From positions 2,756,001 to 2,820,000 of the forward strand of contig NZ_CP061768.1 of NCBI RefSeq assembly GCF_013624435.2: 64,000 nucleotides of DNA, read 5' to 3'. Of the stretch, positions 24,595-32,564 are shown piece after piece. Positions within the stretch are counted from its first letter, which is position 1. Each line of letters opens with the position of its first letter. The notes beneath the pieces were generated by a model. The model was given only the letters and a program-made list of their open reading frames with translations. It had not been told where the DNA came from and did no database searches. The translations under genes were made by a program, and so were the position numbers. This DNA comes from Nocardioides campestrisoli (GTDB lineage: Bacteria; Actinomycetota; Actinomycetes; Propionibacteriales; Nocardioidaceae).

Positions 24595-24960
24595 TCAGCG
24601 GCCACGCCCCCACCGCGGGCGCGGCCACAGCCGGGCCAGGACCACGCCGTGCACCGCCTCGTCACCCACCGGCCCACGGTGCCGGGAGTCCACGCCGACG
24701 GTGGGGTCCTCGCTCAGCAGCCACCAGCCCGGTCGGCCGTCGCGCAACGGCCGCCGGGAGACGGCGCGCTTCACCGCGAGCGTCCCGTCCGGCAGGGTGG
24801 CCACCACCAGGTCCCCGGGCCGGACACGCGCCCCGTACCGGACCAGGATCCGGTCCCCGGGCGCGAGCACCGGGAGCATCGAGGCACCGCTGACCCGCGC
24901 CAGCCCGATCGCATGACCCCGCCGAGACCGGGTACCGCCCTCCTGAGCCCTGCTGTCCAC
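24595..24960 (-). CDS. sodX: Nickel-type superoxide dismutase maturation protease
   Basis: A 121-residue S26-family signal-peptidase-like protease without an obvious membrane anchor. The catalytic serine lies in SGASMLPVL near residue 30 and the general-base lysine in LAVKRAV near 61. It is divergent from sodN, where its known role is removing the NiSOD propeptide so that the nickel-binding N-terminus is exposed. The GTG at 24960 is the best start; the frame continues upstream only as a shadow. A weak GACACT box seven bases before it could give a leaderless mRNA. Confidence 0.85.
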   Translation of the reverse strand: MDSRAQEGGTRSRRGHAIGLARVSGASMLPVLAPGDRILVRYGARVRPGDLVVATLPDGTLAVKRAVSRRPLRDGRPGWWLLSEDPTVGVDSRHRGPVGDEAVHGVVLARLWPRPRWGRGR

Positions 24961-24991
24961 GCCGAGTAGTGTCGCAGTCCGACATCCGCCG

Positions 24992-25008
24992 TTGCACGTC
25001 AGTTGCAC
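24992..25008. promoter_or_regulatory. Nur-box-like repeat before sodN
   Basis: TTGCAC occurs twice with exactly five bases between, resembling the Streptomyces Nur box TTGCAA-N5-TTGCAA. It lies 19 bases before the sodN start, in the only 66 bases between the divergent protease and sodN. Direct nickel control is inference; the second copies end in C rather than A. Confidence 0.45.
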
Positions 25009-25026
25009 GACCGAGAGGAACGTTTG

Positions 25027-25428
25027 ATGTTCTCCCGCTTCATCGCCCCCACCGTCGAGGTCTCCGCCCACTGCGACCTGCCCTGCGGCGTCTACGACCC
25101 CGCGCAGGCCCGCATCGAGGCCGAGTCCATCAAGGCGATCATCGCCAAGGTCGCGGACAACGACGACCCCGACTTCCGCACCCGCGCCATCCTGATCAAG
25201 GAGCAGCGCAGCGAGCTGGTCAAGCACCACCTGTGGGTGCTGTGGACCGACTACTTCAAGCCCCCGCACTTCGAGAAGTACCCGCAGCTGCACACCCTGG
25301 TCAACGAGGCGACCAAGCTGGCCGGCGCCTCCGGCACCAAGGGCGAGCTGGACGCCGCCAAGGCGGACGAGCTGCTGGCCAAGATCGACGAGATCGCCGC
25401 CATCTTCTGGGAGACCAAGAAGGCCTGA
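25027..25428 (+). CDS. sodN: Nickel superoxide dismutase
   Basis: Dismutates superoxide using a Ni(II)/Ni(III) centre in the cytoplasm. The 133-residue precursor has a 14-residue propeptide followed by HCDLPCGVYDP. Cleavage before His15 exposes the nickel hook, whose ligands are the new N-terminal His15 plus Cys16 and Cys20. The mature form of 119 residues matches the family. The ATG at 25027 follows AGAGGAACG. The matching maturation protease is divergent, and a hairpin follows the gene. Confidence 0.97.
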   Translation: MFSRFIAPTVEVSAHCDLPCGVYDPAQARIEAESIKAIIAKVADNDDPDFRTRAILIKEQRSELVKHHLWVLWTDYFKPPHFEKYPQLHTLVNEATKLAGASGTKGELDAAKADELLAKIDEIAAIFWETKKA

Positions 25429-25449
25429 CCTCGGCGTCCACCCCAGGGG

Positions 25450-25475
25450 GGCGGGTTCCACCTCGGTGGCCCGCC
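25450..25475 (+). terminator. Hairpin after sodN
   Basis: GGCGGG pairs with CCCGCC, and an inner CACC pairs with GGTG, about 20 bases after the sodN stop. No T-run follows. It separates sodN from the RsbW-SigF pair. Confidence 0.6.
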
Positions 25476-25539
25476 CCACTAGGGTTCGCCTCGTTCGACA
25501 GAGCAAGGACGGTTGACATCACGATGAGCGGCATCAGCG

Positions 25540-25944
25540 ATGAGTGAGATCACCATGGCGCGCAAGGCCGAGGTCGAGCTCAGGATCCCGGCGGACGGCG
25601 CCTACGCCTCCGTCGTGCGCACCACGACCGCCGGACTCGCCGCACGGCTGGACTTCACCCTCGACGACATCGAGGACCTGCGGATCGCCATCGGCGAGGC
25701 CAGCGCCATGATGCTGCCCGAGGCCGATCCCGGGTCCGACCTGACCTGCCGCTTCTTCCTCGAGCCGCACTCGATGACGATCGAGATCTCGGTGCAGTGC
25801 TCGGACCCGCCCGAGGTCGACCCCGACTCCTTCGCCTGGCAGGTCCTCAGCTCCCTGGCCGGGGACATCGCGGTCTCGACCGAGGACGACCGGTTCACCG
25901 TCCGGGTGAGCGTGGCCTCGAGCGTGAGCGAGGCCGACACCTGA
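25540..25944 (+). CDS. rsbW: RsbW-like anti-sigma factor (HATPase fold)
   Basis: A 134-residue GHKL-fold protein of the anti-sigma serine kinase type. ARLDFTLDDIEDLRIAIGEAS holds the N-box equivalent, while the later ATP-lid region is short and variable (FLEPHSMTIEISV). It lies one base before the SigF gene, so it most likely binds and inhibits SigF. No anti-anti-sigma factor gene is in the window. The start could instead be the ATG at 25555. Confidence 0.85.
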   Translation: MSEITMARKAEVELRIPADGAYASVVRTTTAGLAARLDFTLDDIEDLRIAIGEASAMMLPEADPGSDLTCRFFLEPHSMTIEISVQCSDPPEVDPDSFAWQVLSSLAGDIAVSTEDDRFTVRVSVASSVSEADT

Positions 25945-25945
25945 G

Positions 25946-26746
25946 ATGGTCCTGGAGATGGGGGACTCCACTGAAGCGTCGCTCTCCGCGCTCGACCTGA
26001 CCCGTCGTCGCAGCGCTGAGCTCTTCGACGCACTGCGTGGCGCCGAGCCGCAGTCGTCGACCGCCGCCTGGGCGCGCGACGAGCTGGTGCATCTCCATCT
26101 CCCCCTGGTCGAGCACTGCGCCCGACGGTTCCGCAACCGCGGCGAGCCGTTCGAGGACCTCGTCCAGGTCGGCACCATCGGCCTGATCAAGGCCGTGGAC
26201 CGCTTCGACCGCGACCGCGGGGTCGAGTTCTCCACCTACGCGACGCCCACCATCATCGGCGAGGTGAAGCGGCACTTCCGCGACAAGGGCTGGGCGATCC
26301 GGGTCCCGCGCAGGCTCCAGGAGCTGCGGATGCAGATCGCCACCACCACCGGCGAGCTGGTGCAGACCCTGGGCCGCTCCCCCACCCCCCGCGAGCTGGC
26401 CGAGTCGATCGGCTGCACGGTCGAGGAGATCGTGGAGGGGATCGAGTCCGCGAACGCCTACTCCACGCTGTCCCTGGACGCCGGCGAGGGCGACGACGAG
26501 GGGCCCTCGATCCTGGACGCCCTGGGCGTCGACGACGACAACCTGGAGAACGTGGAGATCCGGGAGTCGATCAAGCCGCTGCTGGAGAGCCTCGGCGAGC
26601 GGGAGAAGAAAATCCTGCTGCTCCGGTTCTTCAAGAACATGACCCAGTCGCAGATCGCCGCGGAGATCGGCGTCTCGCAGATGCACGTCTCCCGCCTGCT
26701 CACCCGGACCCTCGACCAGCTGCGCAGCTCGCTGGAGAGCGACTGA
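25946..26746 (+). CDS. sigF: RNA polymerase sigma factor, SigB/SigF/SigG subfamily
   Basis: A 266-residue general-stress sigma factor. Region 2 includes VQVGTIGLIKAVDRFDRDRG and the -10-recognition helix (STYATPTIIGEVKRHFRD, about 90-110). Region 3 follows, and region 4 ends with the helix-turn-helix TQSQIAAEIGVSQMHVSRLL near 235-255. It is cotranscribed with its likely inhibitor rsbW. Its stop codon lies inside a 15-base palindrome shared with the convergent gene. Confidence 0.93.
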   Translation: MVLEMGDSTEASLSALDLTRRRSAELFDALRGAEPQSSTAAWARDELVHLHLPLVEHCARRFRNRGEPFEDLVQVGTIGLIKAVDRFDRDRGVEFSTYATPTIIGEVKRHFRDKGWAIRVPRRLQELRMQIATTTGELVQTLGRSPTPRELAESIGCTVEEIVEGIESANAYSTLSLDAGEGDDEGPSILDALGVDDDNLENVEIRESIKPLLESLGEREKKILLLRFFKNMTQSQIAAEIGVSQMHVSRLLTRTLDQLRSSLESD

Positions 26747-26757
26747 GCCAGGCTCAG
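26743..26757. terminator. Palindrome containing both convergent stop codons
   Basis: CTGAGCC, a single A, then GGCTCAG. The sigF stop and the stop of the convergent membrane-protein gene are the two halves. It may act as a compact bidirectional terminator, although the loop is very short. Confidence 0.4.
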
Positions 26758-27152
26758 GCGTGCTGGTGCTCCTCCTCCAGGGCACGCAGGCTGGCGGGGA
26801 CGAAGATCCCCACGAGGACCAGCGCCGCCACGACCGCCAGGGCGACCGAGAGGCGAGGCGTCCCGCCGAACCAGCTCCAGGCCACGCCGAGCTGGATGAG
26901 CTGGGCGAGCACGACCGGGCTCCGCCCCCAGGTCTCGCGTTGCCAGACGCCGTAGGCGCACCACAGCAGGCCGACGCCGTACCCGACGAAGAAGGCGGTG
27001 GTGGTCAGCCCCATCGCCAGGCGCCCCAGGTCGAGCGAGAAGAGCTCCACGACCGCCAGACCCAGCATCACCACACCCTCGAGGCCGGTCAGGACCAGCG
27101 CCATGACCAGCGGGACGGGGAGGGTCGGGGAGGTCGAAGCGGGGCTCTTCAC
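26754..27152 (-). CDS. Small integral membrane protein
   Basis: A 132-residue hydrophobic protein with about four membrane segments (near 14-36, 46-66, 78-96 and 100-120), an N-terminal Ser/Pro-rich tail and a C-terminal EEEHQHA. No known catalytic motif is seen. A TAGACT box seven bases before the GTG start suggests a leaderless transcript. Function unknown. Confidence 0.75.
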   Translation of the reverse strand: MKSPASTSPTLPVPLVMALVLTGLEGVVMLGLAVVELFSLDLGRLAMGLTTTAFFVGYGVGLLWCAYGVWQRETWGRSPVVLAQLIQLGVAWSWFGGTPRLSVALAVVAALVLVGIFVPASLRALEEEHQHA

Positions 27153-27159
27153 AGGCTCG

Positions 27160-27165
27160 AGTCTA
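27160..27165 (-). promoter_or_regulatory. Leaderless -10 element of the membrane-protein gene
   Basis: TAGACT on the minus strand lies seven bases before the GTG start, fitting TANNNT-N6/7-start. Confidence 0.55.
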
Positions 27166-27371
27166 GTCCGGGGCCTCCAGGCAAGAGGGAACGGCTGTGA
27201 TGGATGTGACTACTTCGGGGGGTTGTGCGGCGAGCCATCTCTTGCGAGGCTTGTTGTCGCGCTCGTCACGGCGTCTCTTGCCGCGCCGCAGTTCGAGTCC
27301 CCCCTACTGTGCGACCAGATGTCTCGGACCGGTCGCCCTCCCCCCGACCCCAGGAATGAGGAAACTCAGCC

Positions 27372-27623
27372 ATGGATTGGCGCCACCGCTCTGCCTGCCT
27401 CGACGAGGACCCGGAGCTGTTCTTCCCGATCGGCAACACCGGTCCGGCCATCCTTCAGATCGAGGAGGCCAAGCAGGTGTGCCGCCGTTGCGAGGTGCGC
27501 GAGCTCTGCCTCGCGTGGGCGCTGGAGGCCGGCCAGGACCACGGAGTCTGGGGGGGACTCAGTGAGGACGAGCGCCGGGCCCTCAAGCGTCGTAACGCCC
27601 GCACCCGGGTCCGTACCGCCTGA
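27372..27623 (+). CDS. whiB1: WhiB-family iron-sulfur regulator (WhiB1-like)
   Basis: An 83-residue transcription regulator. Four cysteines at 9, 37, 40 and 46 bind a [4Fe-4S] cluster, the turn GVWGG follows, and the C-terminus ALKRRNARTR is the basic DNA-binding tail. Opening MDWRH and the pattern DEDPELFFP match WhiB1, an essential nitric-oxide-sensitive regulator that binds the primary sigma factor. GAGGAAA lies ten bases before the ATG. It is convergent with a PdtaS-type kinase gene, the same neighbour as in Mycobacterium. The 219 bases upstream hold a possible TACTGT -10 box at 27305. Confidence 0.94.
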   Translation: MDWRHRSACLDEDPELFFPIGNTGPAILQIEEAKQVCRRCEVRELCLAWALEAGQDHGVWGGLSEDERRALKRRNARTRVRTA

Positions 27624-27670
27624 GCTCGTTCCACCTCCGAGCTCGTTCCACTTCTGAGTCCGCTCCACCT
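27622..27670. repeat. Three 17-bp degenerate direct repeats
   Basis: GAGCTCGTTCCACCTCC, GAGCTCGTTCCACTTCT and GAGTCCGCTCCACCT follow each other with no gap. They start inside the whiB1 stop codon and fill the intergenic space before the convergent kinase gene. No clear hairpin forms. Confidence 0.7.
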
Positions 27671-27676
27671 GAGCCG

Positions 27677-29188
27677 TCACCGGCGGCCCGGCTGGGCTCC
27701 CCCCTCGACGGGGAGCTTCTCGGCCGGGACGTCGACCACGACCCGGGTCCCGCCGGTGTGGGCGGCTCGCACCACCGCGAGCTGCCCGCCCAGCTCCGAC
27801 TCCACCAGGGTGCGCACGATGGAGAGCCCCAGGTTCGTGGAGACGTCGAGATCGAAGTCGGCGGGCAGCCCTCGTCCGTCGTCGGTCACCACCACGTGCA
27901 GGCGACCCAGGCCCGTCCTGGCCTCCACCCGGATCGTGCCCGACGCCGTGCCCTCCTCCGGGTAGCCGTGCTCGACCGCGTTCTGCAGGACCTCGGTCAG
28001 CACCATCGCCAGCGGGGTCGCGACCTCGGAGTCGAGGCTGCCGAAGGATCCCCGTCGTAGCACCCGCACCCGGTCGCCCGCCACGCTCACGTCGGTGACC
28101 ATCCGGCCCAGCCGGTCGGCGATCTCGTCGAAGTCGACCCGCTCCGTGACCGCCTGGCTCAGCGTCTCGTGCACGATGGCGATCGAGCCGACGCGGCGTA
28201 CCGCCTCTTCCAGCGCGAGCTTGGCCGCGGGCTCGTCGATGCGGCGCGCCTGCAGGCGCAGCAGCGCCGCGACCGTCTGCAGGTTGTTCTTCACCCGGTG
28301 GTGGATCTCGCGGATCGTCGCGTCCTTGGTGACCAGCTCGCGCTCGCGACGCCGCAGGTCGGTGACGTCGCGCAGCAGCACCAGCGCACCGATCCGCTCG
28401 CCTCGCGGCATCAGCGGCATCGCCCGCACGACCAGGGAGACCTGGTCGGTGCCCAGCTCGGTGTCGCGGTGCGCGCGGCCGCCCAGCACGGCGCTCAGCG
28501 TCTCCTCGTCCGGGCGGCGGCGCGGCGGCACCAGGTCCCGGGTCAGGTCGGCCAGGACCACCCCGGCCAGGTCGCCGGCGAGCCCGAGCCGGCGGTAGAC
28601 CGACAGCGCGTTGGGGCTGGCGTAGGTGACCCTGCCCGCCGCGTCCACCCGGAGGAACCCGTCACCCACTCGCGGGGTGTCCGCGTGGTCGCTGCGCTGG
28701 CCCGGCGGCGGGAAGAACCCCTGGGCGATCATCTGGGTGAGGTCCGAGGCGGTCTCCAGGTAGGCGAGCTCGAGCCGGCTCGGCGTGCGCACCCCCAGCA
28801 GGTTGGTGTTGCGCGCGATCACCGCGATCACCCGGCCGTCCCGCCGGACCGGGATGGTCTCCACCCGCACCGGCACGTCGTCGCGCCACTCCGGGTCCCC
28901 CTCGCGGACCAGCCGCCCCTGCTCGAGCGCCATGTCCAGCATCCGCCGCCGACCGGCCGGCATGAACGTCCCGACCACGTCGTCGACCAGGGCGGTGGGT
29001 CCCGTCGTGGGCCGCATCTGGCCGGCCGCCCAGAACCCGCGGCGCTCGCGGTCCGGCAGCCACATGACCAGGTCGGCGAAGGAGAGGTCGGCGATGATCT
29101 GCCAGTCGGCCATCAACAGCGACAGCCAGGCGACGTCGTCGTCGTCGAGGTCGGTGTGGGCGCGCACCAGTTCGGTCAGCGAAGGCAC
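27677..29188 (-). CDS. pdtaS: PdtaS-type sensor histidine kinase
   Basis: A 503-residue soluble kinase with an N-terminal GAF-like domain (about 1-150), a PAS domain (about 175-275), the HisKA_2 motif IREIHHRVKNNLQ with the phosphoacceptor at His296 or His297, and a C-terminal HATPase domain. This is the PdtaS layout, whose partner PdtaR is an ANTAR RNA-binding antiterminator; no pdtaR gene is in the window. It shows no membrane segment. Its GTG start lies six bases after a TAGGGT box. Position beside whiB1 matches Mycobacterium. Confidence 0.92.
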   Translation of the reverse strand: MPSLTELVRAHTDLDDDDVAWLSLLMADWQIIADLSFADLVMWLPDRERRGFWAAGQMRPTTGPTALVDDVVGTFMPAGRRRMLDMALEQGRLVREGDPEWRDDVPVRVETIPVRRDGRVIAVIARNTNLLGVRTPSRLELAYLETASDLTQMIAQGFFPPPGQRSDHADTPRVGDGFLRVDAAGRVTYASPNALSVYRRLGLAGDLAGVVLADLTRDLVPPRRRPDEETLSAVLGGRAHRDTELGTDQVSLVVRAMPLMPRGERIGALVLLRDVTDLRRRERELVTKDATIREIHHRVKNNLQTVAALLRLQARRIDEPAAKLALEEAVRRVGSIAIVHETLSQAVTERVDFDEIADRLGRMVTDVSVAGDRVRVLRRGSFGSLDSEVATPLAMVLTEVLQNAVEHGYPEEGTASGTIRVEARTGLGRLHVVVTDDGRGLPADFDLDVSTNLGLSIVRTLVESELGGQLAVVRAAHTGGTRVVVDVPAEKLPVEGGAQPGRR

Positions 29189-29194
29189 CCGATC

Positions 29195-29200
29195 ACCCTA
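29195..29200 (-). promoter_or_regulatory. Leaderless -10 element of pdtaS
   Basis: TAGGGT on the minus strand lies six bases before the GTG start. Confidence 0.55.
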
Positions 29201-29249
29201 GGCCCCGCCGACGGGCGACCGGCACGCGCGCTGGGATCCGGACGGCTGG

Positions 29250-29255
29250 CAGGAT
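29250..29255 (+). promoter_or_regulatory. Possible leaderless -10 element of the DUF2785 gene
   Basis: CAGGAT lies six bases before the ATG at 29262. The first base departs from TANNNT, so support is weaker than for the other boxes. Confidence 0.4.
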
Positions 29256-29261
29256 GGGTGC

Positions 29262-30107
29262 ATGGCAGCGGGGTACTGGCGCGACGTGATGTCCGGGGGG
29301 CTCCCGGTGCCGACGGACCGGCCGCTCGACGAGCTGACCGCCGAGCTGACCAGCATGCTCGGCTCCCCCGACCCGGCACTGCGCGACGGCCTGGCCTATC
29401 CCGCCCTCTCCACCTGGATCGCCCGCGGCGTCTACGACGACCTGCTGGCCGGCCTCGGCGACGGCATGGCGACCGGGCTCGAGGTCGGGCTCGGCGGCCG
29501 GGGTGACGACTCGGTCTTCCGTCGCGCCTGGTCGGTGCGGGTGCTGGGCGACGTGCTCGCCCGCGACAACGAGATGCGCCTGCTCACCGCCGACCAGGTC
29601 GTCCGCTGGGGCGACCGGGTGGCGACCTGGCTGGTGCGCGAGCAGGACCTGCGCGGCTGGGTGCCGGAGAAGGGGTGGGCGCGGGCCCTCGCTCACGGAG
29701 CCGACGCACTGGCCGCCCTGGCCGCCTCGCCACACCTCGGGGCGCCGGAGGAGACCGTGCTGCTCGACGTCGTGGCCGACCGGCTGGTGCTGACCCAGGA
29801 CCAGGTGCCGGTCGACGGGTCCACCGACCGCCTGGCCCGGGCCACGATGGCGGTGCTGCGCCGTGAGCTGGTCCCGTTCAAGGTGCTCGAGCCCTGGGTC
29901 GCCCGGATCGCTGCGCACGCCTCGCCGTACGGCGCTCTCGGCGGCCCCGTGGGAGACCCCCTCGCCCGGACCGCGGCCTCCCAGGCCTTCCTCCGGGCGC
30001 TCCACCTCCAGCTGCTGCTGGCCCCCGAGCCGCCCTCGGTCCGCTCCGACCTGCTCCTGGTGGTGGTGGCGGCGCTGCGCGAGACGAACGCCGACCATCT
30101 CCTGTGA
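29262..30107 (+). CDS. DUF2785 family protein
   Basis: A 281-residue, probably helical cytoplasmic protein. Family features include PALRDGLAYPALSTWI near residue 37 and the tract RGWVPEKGWARALAHGADAL near 130. In typical members the second motif reads RGW...GWAHG; here Ala-Arg-Ala is inserted. No catalytic residues or membrane segments are visible. It is divergent from pdtaS with 73 bases between. Function unknown. Confidence 0.8.
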   Translation: MAAGYWRDVMSGGLPVPTDRPLDELTAELTSMLGSPDPALRDGLAYPALSTWIARGVYDDLLAGLGDGMATGLEVGLGGRGDDSVFRRAWSVRVLGDVLARDNEMRLLTADQVVRWGDRVATWLVREQDLRGWVPEKGWARALAHGADALAALAASPHLGAPEETVLLDVVADRLVLTQDQVPVDGSTDRLARATMAVLRRELVPFKVLEPWVARIAAHASPYGALGGPVGDPLARTAASQAFLRALHLQLLLAPEPPSVRSDLLLVVVAALRETNADHLL

Positions 30108-30160
30108 GCTGCGCAGGAGGTGCTCTGGGCTGAGATCCCTCCGCGCCTTCTACGAGTGAG

Positions 30161-30166
30161 TAACCT
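30161..30166 (+). promoter_or_regulatory. Leaderless -10 element of the IlvG-like gene
   Basis: TAACCT lies seven bases before the ATG at 30174; no Shine-Dalgarno is present. Confidence 0.55.
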
Positions 30167-30173
30167 GCGTCAC

Positions 30174-31832
30174 ATGACCAACGAAGAGATCTCCGGCCAC
30201 GCGGGCGAGCTGGCCGTCGCCGCCGCCCGGGCCCACGGCGTCGAGACCATGTTCACGCTCTCGGGCGCCCACGTCTTCCCGATGTACGACGGCGCCGTCA
30301 AGGCCGACCCGCCGATGCGCCTGCTCGACGTCCGGCACGAGCAGACCGCGGCGTTCGCGGCCGAGGCCACCGGCAAGCTCACCCGGACCCCCGGGCTGGC
30401 CGTGCTGACCGCCGGGCCGGGCGTCACCAACGGCATCAGCGCGATCGCCCAGGCCCAGTTCGCCGGGTCGCCGATGGTGGTCGTCGGCGGCCGCGCGCCG
30501 GCGAACCGGTGGGGCACCGGCAGCCTGCAGGAGCTGGACCACCCGCCGCTGATCGCTCCCGTCTCCAAGCTGGCCCGCACCCTGCACACCGCCGGGGACG
30601 TGCTCGGCGGGATCGACGAGGCCTTCCGGGTGGCCGGCAGCTCGCACCGCGGACCGGTCTTCGTGGACGTGCCGATGGACGAGTTCTTCAGCTCCGCCTC
30701 GGGTCCCGCGCCCACCGGTGCGCGCCCCGCCCCCGTGGAGCCCGACGCCGACGCCGTGGCCCGGATCGCCGGGCTGCTGGCGGCCGTGTCCCGCCCGGTC
30801 CTCGTGCTGGGCACCGACGTGTGGGCCGACAGGGCCGAGGACGCCGCGCTCCGGCTGGTGGAGTCCACGGGCGTGCCCACGCTGACCAACGGCATGGGCC
30901 GCGGGATCGTCCCCGGCAGGCACCCGCTGCTGGTCACCAAGGCCCGGGGACAGGCCCTGGGGCAGGCCGATCTGGTCGTGGTGGTCGGCACCCCGCTGGA
31001 CTTCCGGCTCGGCTACGGCGCCTTCGGCGGCAAGGACGGTGCCCCCGAGGCGCAGGTCGTGCACGTGGCCGACTCTCCCGGGCAGCTCTCCGGCCACGCG
31101 AAGCTGGCCGCCTCGGTCAGCGGCGACCTCTCGCTGGTCCTCGACGGCCTGGTCGCGGCGCTCGAGCGTGCCCCCCGCCGTCCCGACTGGTCGGCCTGGG
31201 TCTCGGACCTCCAGGCGACCGTGGCCTCCGCCACCGAGCGCGACCGCGCGCTGCTGGGGGCCGAGGCGGACCCGATCCACCCCGCGCGGATCTACGGCGA
31301 GCTGCTCCCCCGGCTGGCCGACGACTCCGTGGTGATCGGGGACGGCGGTGACTTCGTCAGCTTCGCGGGGAAGTTCGTCGAGCCCCAGCGGCCCGGCGGG
31401 TGGCTCGACCCGGGGCCGTACGGCTGCCTGGGCGCCGGACTGGGCTCCGCGATCGCGGCGCGGCTGGCCCGTCCCTCGGCACAGGTCACGCTGCTGCTGG
31501 GCGACGGGGCCGCAGGATTCTCGCTGATGGACGTGGACACCCTGGTCCGCCACGACCTGCCGGTCGTGATGGTGATGGGCAACAACTCCGCCTGGGGCCT
31601 GGAGAAGGGTCCGATGCAGATGCTCTACGGCTACGACGTGGCCGCCGACCTGGGTCAGCGGACCGGCTACGACGACGTGGTCAAGTCGCTGGGCGGTGCG
31701 GGCGAGACCGTCACCGACCCGCGCCAGATCGGCCCGGCCCTGGACCGCGCGTACGCCTCGGGGGTGCCCTACCTGGTCAACGTGATCACCGACGTGGACG
31801 CGGCGTACCCGCGCAACACGTTCGGGATCTGA
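30174..31832 (+). CDS. Acetolactate synthase-like ThDP enzyme (IlvG/Rv1820 type)
   Basis: A 552-residue thiamine-diphosphate enzyme of the acetolactate synthase large-subunit family. The catalytic glutamate lies in DVRHEQTAAFAAEA near residue 53, and the Mg-ThDP motif begins at GDGAAGFSLMDVDTL near 445 with NNSAWG closing it. TLSGAHVFPMYDG and RWGTGSLQELDH match the Mycobacterium IlvG group rather than IlvB, and no regulatory subunit gene is adjacent. It could make acetolactate or act on another 2-oxoacid. The start is chosen from the leaderless promoter. Confidence 0.82.
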   Translation: MTNEEISGHAGELAVAAARAHGVETMFTLSGAHVFPMYDGAVKADPPMRLLDVRHEQTAAFAAEATGKLTRTPGLAVLTAGPGVTNGISAIAQAQFAGSPMVVVGGRAPANRWGTGSLQELDHPPLIAPVSKLARTLHTAGDVLGGIDEAFRVAGSSHRGPVFVDVPMDEFFSSASGPAPTGARPAPVEPDADAVARIAGLLAAVSRPVLVLGTDVWADRAEDAALRLVESTGVPTLTNGMGRGIVPGRHPLLVTKARGQALGQADLVVVVGTPLDFRLGYGAFGGKDGAPEAQVVHVADSPGQLSGHAKLAASVSGDLSLVLDGLVAALERAPRRPDWSAWVSDLQATVASATERDRALLGAEADPIHPARIYGELLPRLADDSVVIGDGGDFVSFAGKFVEPQRPGGWLDPGPYGCLGAGLGSAIAARLARPSAQVTLLLGDGAAGFSLMDVDTLVRHDLPVVMVMGNNSAWGLEKGPMQMLYGYDVAADLGQRTGYDDVVKSLGGAGETVTDPRQIGPALDRAYASGVPYLVNVITDVDAAYPRNTFGI

Positions 31833-31883
31833 GCAGGCTCGTTCCCCACCCCCCACCCCGACACCGCACACCGATCGACACCA

Positions 31884-31899
31884 TCCGGCACCCGCCGGA
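31884..31899 (+). terminator. Small hairpin before the thioesterase gene
   Basis: TCCGGC pairs with GCCGGA around a four-base loop, in the 89 bases between the IlvG-like and thioesterase genes. The flanks repeat GACACC. It may be a weak terminator or processing site. Confidence 0.35.
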
Positions 31900-31921
31900 C
31901 ACCGACACCGCAGGAGAGCCC

Positions 31922-32344
31922 GTGACCGACCGTCAGCCCGATGCCCAGCCCGAGACGCCCGGGAGCGCGACGCTGCGCTTCACGGTCTCCGAGACGGACA
32001 CGGCGCTGGCGGTCGGCAGCGGGTCGCTGCCCGTGCTCGGCACGCCTCGCCTGCTCGCCTGGTGCGAGGCGGCCACCTGCGCGGCGCTCGAGCCGGCGCT
32101 GACGCCGGGGTCCACCAGCGTCGGCACCCGGGTCGAGCTGGAGCACCTCTCCCCCAGCCCGGTCGGTCAGGAGGTGGAGGTCACGGCCACCACGACGTAC
32201 ACCGACGGGCGGCTGCACCGCCTCTCGGTGGCGGCCCGGCACGTCACGGACGGGCGGGCGGGGGCGGTCGTGGGCACCGGCGAGGTGACCCGCGTCGTGG
32301 TCGACGCGACCCGATTCCTGGCCCGGATTTCTCCGGCTGGGTGA
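31922..32344 (+). CDS. FlK-like hotdog thioesterase
   Basis: A 140-residue single hotdog domain resembling fluoroacetyl-CoA thioesterase FlK and related small acyl-CoA thioesterases. Family landmarks are VLGTPRLLAWCEAA, VGTRVELEHLSPSPVG and the later VAARHVTDG. The family uses a Thr/Glu/His triad; the Thr of VLGTP and Glu of CEAA fit, and the position normally holding His reads HLSPSP or RHVTD. The GTG start follows CAGGAGAG. The actual acyl-CoA substrate is unknown. Confidence 0.8.
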   Translation: MTDRQPDAQPETPGSATLRFTVSETDTALAVGSGSLPVLGTPRLLAWCEAATCAALEPALTPGSTSVGTRVELEHLSPSPVGQEVEVTATTTYTDGRLHRLSVAARHVTDGRAGAVVGTGEVTRVVVDATRFLARISPAG

Positions 32345-32409
32345 CCTTTGAGAGACTGACCCTTGGCCCTTCGCTGTTCGCAGGGTCGACCCGACCGCAG
32401 GAGGACACC

Positions 32410-32484
32410 ATGGGCAAGACCGGCCGCAAGCGCCGCGCTCGCAAGAAGAAGGGCGCGAACCACGGCAAGCGCCCCAACGCCTGA
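32410..32484 (+). CDS. Ribosomal protein bL37
   Basis: A 24-residue, very basic protein (MGKTGRKRRARKKKGANHGK then RPNA). The ending ANHGKRPNA matches bL37, a small large-subunit protein found in mycobacterial ribosomes and conserved in actinobacteria. A strong GGAGG lies five to nine bases before the ATG, and a perfect nine-base terminator stem follows. It is far below the usual gene-calling length limit. Confidence 0.88.
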   Translation: MGKTGRKRRARKKKGANHGKRPNA

Positions 32485-32499
32485 GCGCTTTCTAGCACT

Positions 32500-32530
32500 G
32501 AACCCCCGCGCCGTTCCGGCCCGGGGGTTC
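32500..32530. terminator. Bidirectional terminator between bL37 and rsrA
   Basis: GAACCCCCG pairs perfectly with CGGGGGTTC around a 13-base GC-rich loop. It lies between the convergent bL37 and anti-sigma genes and can serve both strands. Confidence 0.75.
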
Positions 32531-32564
32531 GCTGCTTCCTGCGCTGGTCCGCGCCGGGTTGAGG

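Noticed and set aside
25513..25547. TTGACA and a tiny frame (MSGISDE) before rsbW
   Set aside because: No -10 box lies at a fitting distance from TTGACA, and an eight-codon frame ending at the rsbW start cannot be told from chance.
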